Of a stretch of DNA of 64,000 nucleotides, positions 60,467-64,000 are shown one piece after another (position 1 is the stretch's first letter; every line of letters starts with the position of its first letter). Origin of the DNA: an uncultured Collinsella sp. (GTDB lineage Bacteria > Actinomycetota > Coriobacteriia > Coriobacteriales > Coriobacteriaceae); contig URZI01000001.1 in assembly GCA_900552385.1 (NCBI GenBank), forward strand, positions 124,001 to 188,000, written 5' to 3'. Under the pieces are notes generated by a model. It saw nothing but the letters and a program-made list of their open reading frames with translations. It was not told the DNA's origin and did no database searches. The translations under genes were made by a program, and so were the position numbers.

Positions 60467-61780
60467 ATGCAGGCACAGAAGGCGGAGGGAACCCGCGACC
60501 TTATCGGCGCCGAGATGCGCGCCTGGCAAAAGATGCAGCAGATTGCGGCCGGCGTGTTCGAGCCGTTTGGTTTTAAGCCCATCGAGACGCCCGCGATCGA
60601 GCAGGTGGACGTGTTTGTCCACGGTATCGGCCAGTCGACCGACGTCGTGCGCAAGGAGATGTTCCGCGTGTTTAGCGGCGCCAACCTGGAGCGCGTCTTT
60701 ACCGAGGGCACCGATACCAAGCTCAAGCCCAAGCAGCGCCTGGCCCTTCGTCCCGAGGGCACAGCCGGTGTGGTGCGCGCCGTCGTGGAGAACAACCTGG
60801 TGCCCCAGGGCTCCACGCCGTTTAAGGCCTACTACGCCGAGGCCATGTTCCGCGGCGAGCGTCCCCAGAAGGGCCGCCTGCGCCAGTTCCATCAGGTGGG
60901 CATCGAGTGGCTCGGCGCTCCCGATCCGGCGGCAGACGCCGAGTGCATCATCATGCTCATGGAGTTCTACAAGCGCCTGGGCTTCGACCTTTCCAAGCTT
61001 CGCCTGCTTATTAACTCGATGGGCGATGCGCAGTGCCGTCCGGCTTACCGCGAGCAGGTCAAGCAGTTTATCCTCGATCACGCCGACGAGATGTGCGATG
61101 AGTGCCGCGAGCGCGCCGAGCTCAACCCGCTGCGCGCCTTCGACTGCAAGAACGACCACTGCCGCGAGATCATGGCCGACGCCCCGCTGATGGGCGACAA
61201 CCTGTGCGACGAGTGCCGTGAGCACTACGAGCAGGTCAAGCGCTATTTGGATGCGGCGGGTATCGAGTATGTCGAGGATCCCACCTTGGTGCGCGGCCTG
61301 GACTACTACACCCGTACTGTCTTTGAGGTCGAGGCTCCCGGCGCCGGTGTCGGCTCCATCGGTGGCGGCGGTCGTTATGACGGCCTGGTCGAGCTCGAGG
61401 GTGGCAAGCCCACGGCAGGCGTCGGCTTCGCTGTCGGTTTTGAACGCGCCCTGCTGGCCTTGCAGGCCTTTGGCAGCGACCTGGGTGCCGAGGAGGTCCC
61501 GTGCGTCTACGTCGCCAATGCCGGCAAGGAGCTGCGCCAGAACGTCTTTGCCATTACGCAGGAGCTTCGCGCCGCAGGTATCGTGACCGAGGCCGACTAT
61601 CAGGGCCGTTCCCTTAAGGCCCAGTTTAAGCAGGCCGACAAGGTGGGCGCTAAGCTCATCCTAGTCCTGGGTGGCGACGAGCTTGCCGCCGGCAAGGTCA
61701 AGGTGCGCGACATGCAGAGCCACGACGAGGTACTGGTCGATCTGGACAACGTCGTCGAGGCGGTTCGCGAGCGCCTGTAG
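60467..61780 (+). CDS. hisS: Histidyl-tRNA synthetase
   Basis: Class II synthetase charging tRNA-His (437 aa). Motif 2 LRPEGTAGVVRAVV, signature LVRGLDYYTRTVFE and GGRYDGLVE are intact, as is the C-terminal anticodon domain. Cysteine pairs (CDECRER, CDECREHY) may bind zinc. ATG 60467 is chosen for SD AGAAAGG; TTG 60461 is too close to it. A terminator hairpin lies 58 bp past the stop. Confidence 0.96.
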   Translation: MQAQKAEGTRDLIGAEMRAWQKMQQIAAGVFEPFGFKPIETPAIEQVDVFVHGIGQSTDVVRKEMFRVFSGANLERVFTEGTDTKLKPKQRLALRPEGTAGVVRAVVENNLVPQGSTPFKAYYAEAMFRGERPQKGRLRQFHQVGIEWLGAPDPAADAECIIMLMEFYKRLGFDLSKLRLLINSMGDAQCRPAYREQVKQFILDHADEMCDECRERAELNPLRAFDCKNDHCREIMADAPLMGDNLCDECREHYEQVKRYLDAAGIEYVEDPTLVRGLDYYTRTVFEVEAPGAGVGSIGGGGRYDGLVELEGGKPTAGVGFAVGFERALLALQAFGSDLGAEEVPCVYVANAGKELRQNVFAITQELRAAGIVTEADYQGRSLKAQFKQADKVGAKLILVLGGDELAAGKVKVRDMQSHDEVLVDLDNVVEAVRERL

Positions 61781-61837
61781 CGCATCTTTTTGAGCTTCGG
61801 GCCTGCTAACGTGCCTTGCTCATGGAGAGCGATTGTT

Positions 61838-61873
61838 ACGGGGGTGTTTCGCTTTTATGCGGAATGCCCCCGT
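61838..61873 (+). terminator. Terminator of hisS
   Basis: ACGGGGG, imperfect stem, CCCCCGT then TTT. Confidence 0.65.
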
Positions 61874-61930
61874 TTACGTATGCCGCCCACCGAGAAATAC
61901 GACCATTTAGGGCAAAAACCTTTGCAATGC

Positions 61931-61993
61931 AGAAAATACTTTTGTGTGGTAAAGCGCAATCAGTGTCGAAAGTATTTCTCAAGCGCCTATAAT
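61931..61993 (+). promoter_or_regulatory. Promoter and dyad upstream of ppc
   Basis: -35-like GTCGAA (61965-61970), 17 nt, TATAAT (61988-61993). The dyad AGAAAATACTTT / AAAGTATTTCT has arms at 61931-61942 and 61969-61979, so its right arm overlaps the -35. A repressor or activator site is inferred. Confidence 0.5.
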
Positions 61994-62037
61994 GAATACC
62001 GCATGTTACGTGCATAGAAGGAGGAATGGGAGGAAAC

Positions 62038-64000
62038 GTGGCTGAGAACCTAAGCAACCAGTCTGTACCCGAAGCCGCGGCGCGCGTCGCTGCCGTGGTC
62101 AACCGCCTCGTTAACCGAATCGGCTCGAATGCCGAGTCCAGGGAGCGTCTCGCCGAGATCGAGATCCCCGAGGAGCTGCGCGACAATCTGGCGCTGTTCT
62201 TGCGCCTGGAGCGCCGTGTGCTTAGCGAGTATGATCCCGAGATCGCGGACCTGTTCGACAAGATTTTGACAGCCGAGATTGTGGTCAATGCCGGCAACCC
62301 CGGTACCTGCGCTGCCGACGAAGCCGTCGACGAGCAGGGCGTGCCCACCGCCGACGAGCCCACTGCCGTGGCATTTCGTGAGGTCGTCGATTTGATCGAC
62401 AGCCTGCCGCTCGATAAGCAGCAGGTCATCGTTCGCGCCTTTACGAGCTTTTTCCATCTGGCAAACCTGTCGGAGGAGAACTACCGTGTGGCGCAGCTGC
62501 GCGAGCGCGAGGCCGGTGCGTCGACCGATACCGAGGTCGATCCTGCCAACGAGCTTACCGTTGCCTATCACCAGCTGGTGAATGAGCTGGGTGTCGAGGG
62601 TGCCAACGAGCTGCTCGACAAGCTCGAGTTCCACCCTGTCTTTACCGCACATCCCACCGAGGCCCGTCGTAAGGCCGTCGAGGGCAAGATCCGCCGTATC
62701 TCCAACCTGCTGGAGGAGCGTCCGCGTCTGGGCGGCTCCGACCTGGTGGAGAACGAGCGCCATATGCTGCAGGAGATCGACGCCCTGGTGCGTACGAGTC
62801 CCATCGCGCTCAAGAAGCCCACGCCGGTCGAGGAAGCCGATACCATCATCGACATCTTCGATAACACGCTGTTCGACGTTATCCCCGTTATCTATCGTCG
62901 TTTTGACGATTGGGTGCTGGGCGACAAGGCCGGTACTGTGCCGCCGCTGTGCCCGGCGTTCTTCCATCCCGGCAGCTGGATCGGTTCCGACCGCGACGGT
63001 AACCCCAACGTCACCGCCAAGGTGAGCCGTGAGGTCGCCGCCAAGTACTTTACGCACATGGTGCTCAAGCTCGAGGACAAGTGCCGCCACATCGGCCGCA
63101 ACCTCACGCTCGAGGCTACCTACAGCAAGCCGTCGGCCGAGCTCATTAACCTGTGGAACCATCAGGTCGAGATGAGCCCTCGTTACACGGCCCGCGCCGA
63201 GCTGATCTCCGAGCACGAGCCGCATCGCGCCGTCATGCTCGTCATGGCCGACCGCCTGAACGCCACCGTCCGTCGTATCACCGACACCATGTACCACAGC
63301 GCCGACGAGTTCCTGGATGACCTGCGCGTCGTCCAGCGTTCGCTGGCCGCCTGCGGTGCCGTCCGTGCTGCCTACGGCCCGGTCCAAACCATCATCTGGC
63401 AGGTCGAGTCCTTCGGCTTCCACATGGTCGAGATGGAGTTCCGTCAGCACTCCGTGGTGCACGCCCGCGCCCTCAAGGATATCCACGAGAACGGTATCCA
63501 TGGCGACCTGCAGCCCATGACGCGCGAGGTCATCGATACCTTCCGCGCTATCGGCTCCATCCAAAAGCGCTACGGCAAGAAGATGGCGCACCGCTACATC
63601 ATCTCGTTCACCAAGAGCGCCCAGCATGTGGCCGACGTCTTTGAGCTTGCCCACCTGTCCTTTGCACACGAGGAGGATGTCCCCGAGCTCGACGTGATCC
63701 CGCTGTTCGAGCAGCTCGAGGACCTCGAGGGCTGCGTCGACGTGCTCGACCAGATGCTTACGCTGCCTGTGGTGCAAAAGCGCCTTGCCCAGACCAACCG
63801 CCGCATGGAGGTCATGCTGGGCTATTCCGACTCCTCCAAGGATGCCGGTCCTACCACGGCCATGCTTGCGCTGCACTCCGCGCAGGAGCGCATTGCCAAG
63901 TGGGCAGAGAAGAACGATATCGACCTGGTGCTCATGCACGGTCGCGGCGGTGCCGTGGGCCGTGGCGGCGGCCCGGCCAACAAGGCCGTGCTGGCGCAGC
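62038..64000 (+). CDS. ppc: Phosphoenolpyruvate carboxylase (3' cut by window)
   Basis: Anaplerotic enzyme making oxaloacetate from PEP and bicarbonate. About 654 of roughly 900 residues are visible. Catalytic HPTEARRK (His about 205), GSWIGSDRDGNPNV, GYSDSSKDAG and the glycine-rich loop HGRGGAVGRGGGP are intact. GTG 62038 follows GGGAGG; ATG 62026 is in frame but only 1 nt after an SD. The frame runs off the window end. Confidence 0.95.
   Translation, partial: MAENLSNQSVPEAAARVAAVVNRLVNRIGSNAESRERLAEIEIPEELRDNLALFLRLERRVLSEYDPEIADLFDKILTAEIVVNAGNPGTCAADEAVDEQGVPTADEPTAVAFREVVDLIDSLPLDKQQVIVRAFTSFFHLANLSEENYRVAQLREREAGASTDTEVDPANELTVAYHQLVNELGVEGANELLDKLEFHPVFTAHPTEARRKAVEGKIRRISNLLEERPRLGGSDLVENERHMLQEIDALVRTSPIALKKPTPVEEADTIIDIFDNTLFDVIPVIYRRFDDWVLGDKAGTVPPLCPAFFHPGSWIGSDRDGNPNVTAKVSREVAAKYFTHMVLKLEDKCRHIGRNLTLEATYSKPSAELINLWNHQVEMSPRYTARAELISEHEPHRAVMLVMADRLNATVRRITDTMYHSADEFLDDLRVVQRSLAACGAVRAAYGPVQTIIWQVESFGFHMVEMEFRQHSVVHARALKDIHENGIHGDLQPMTREVIDTFRAIGSIQKRYGKKMAHRYIISFTKSAQHVADVFELAHLSFAHEEDVPELDVIPLFEQLEDLEGCVDVLDQMLTLPVVQKRLAQTNRRMEVMLGYSDSSKDAGPTTAMLALHSAQERIAKWAEKNDIDLVLMHGRGGAVGRGGGPANKAVLAQ

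Noticed and set aside
62050..63939. 629-residue open frame antisense to ppc
   Set aside because: Shadow; the plus-strand frame encodes complete PEP carboxylase motifs.

Overview
The window is about 60 % GC, with short intergenic gaps and bacterial Shine-Dalgarno (SD) sites. It has no transposase, integrase, phage structural gene, rRNA or CRISPR array. Gene content points to a Coriobacteriia member close to Collinsella (Actinomycetota): tandem YhgE/Pip membrane proteins, an actinobacterial-style Tad pilus locus without secretin, a fused NikMN nickel transporter and PEP carboxylase. The genus is inferred from gene content and style, not from a search.

Layout. 1-3511: pheS (5' cut) and pheT. 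3600-6472: nickel ECF transporter nikMN-nikQ-nikO behind a promoter overlapped by a NikR-type operator. 6552-8470: Zn-dependent phospholipase C-like protein and a convergent endonuclease-like protein. 8893-14931: pyk, divergent Ca2+ P-type ATPase with an unusual structured leader, rsgA. 15184-24774: Tad/Flp pilus operon (cpaB, cpaE, cpaF, tadB, tadC, two pilin-like genes, two TadE-like proteins, a large TadG-like protein, DUF192). 24833-25383: putative toxin/antitoxin pair. 25507-31552: tRNA-Phe, a 62-bp tandem hairpin array, a GH5-like protein with an altered catalytic motif, rsmI, metG, rsmA, tatD. 31596-36661: tRNA-Leu with a duplicated 3' end, SPFH protein, rlmH, proC, a 57-aa membrane protein, serS, a hypothetical protein, tRNA-Arg. 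36835-39721: 813-aa TPR-like protein and tRNA-Ser with the same kind of 3' element. 39782-46477: D,D-carboxypeptidase, VanRS-like pair, pstB, PhoBR-like pair. 46673-49277: BY-kinase module (Wzz-like, CpsD, CpsB) and a GNAT. 49480-56861: htpG and two YhgE/Pip proteins. 57195-64000: EamA transporter, M20 peptidase, MFS remnant, hisS and ppc (3' cut).

The most unusual signals are non-coding. (1) tRNA-Leu(CAG) and tRNA-Ser(GCT) are each followed by a 189-bp unit that ends in a second copy of that tRNA's own 3' end (from T-loop nucleotide 59 onward) plus its terminator. Inside each unit is an inverted copy of the host tRNA's T-arm and a hairpin-rich core kept in structure more than in sequence. 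(2) The Ca2+-ATPase leader has two hairpins whose 7-nt loops are exactly complementary, and the second hairpin buries the SD. (3) Four hairpin units with an exact 62-bp period lie between tRNA-Phe and the GH5-like gene. (4) Large nested palindromes fill many intergenic gaps; one family occurs at both 51.6 and 60.3 kb.

Functionally the window combines translation genes (pheST, metG, serS, hisS, four tRNAs, rsmA, rsmI, rlmH, rsgA) with envelope and surface functions (Tad pilus, carboxypeptidase, BY-kinase, YhgE) and metal or phosphate homeostasis.
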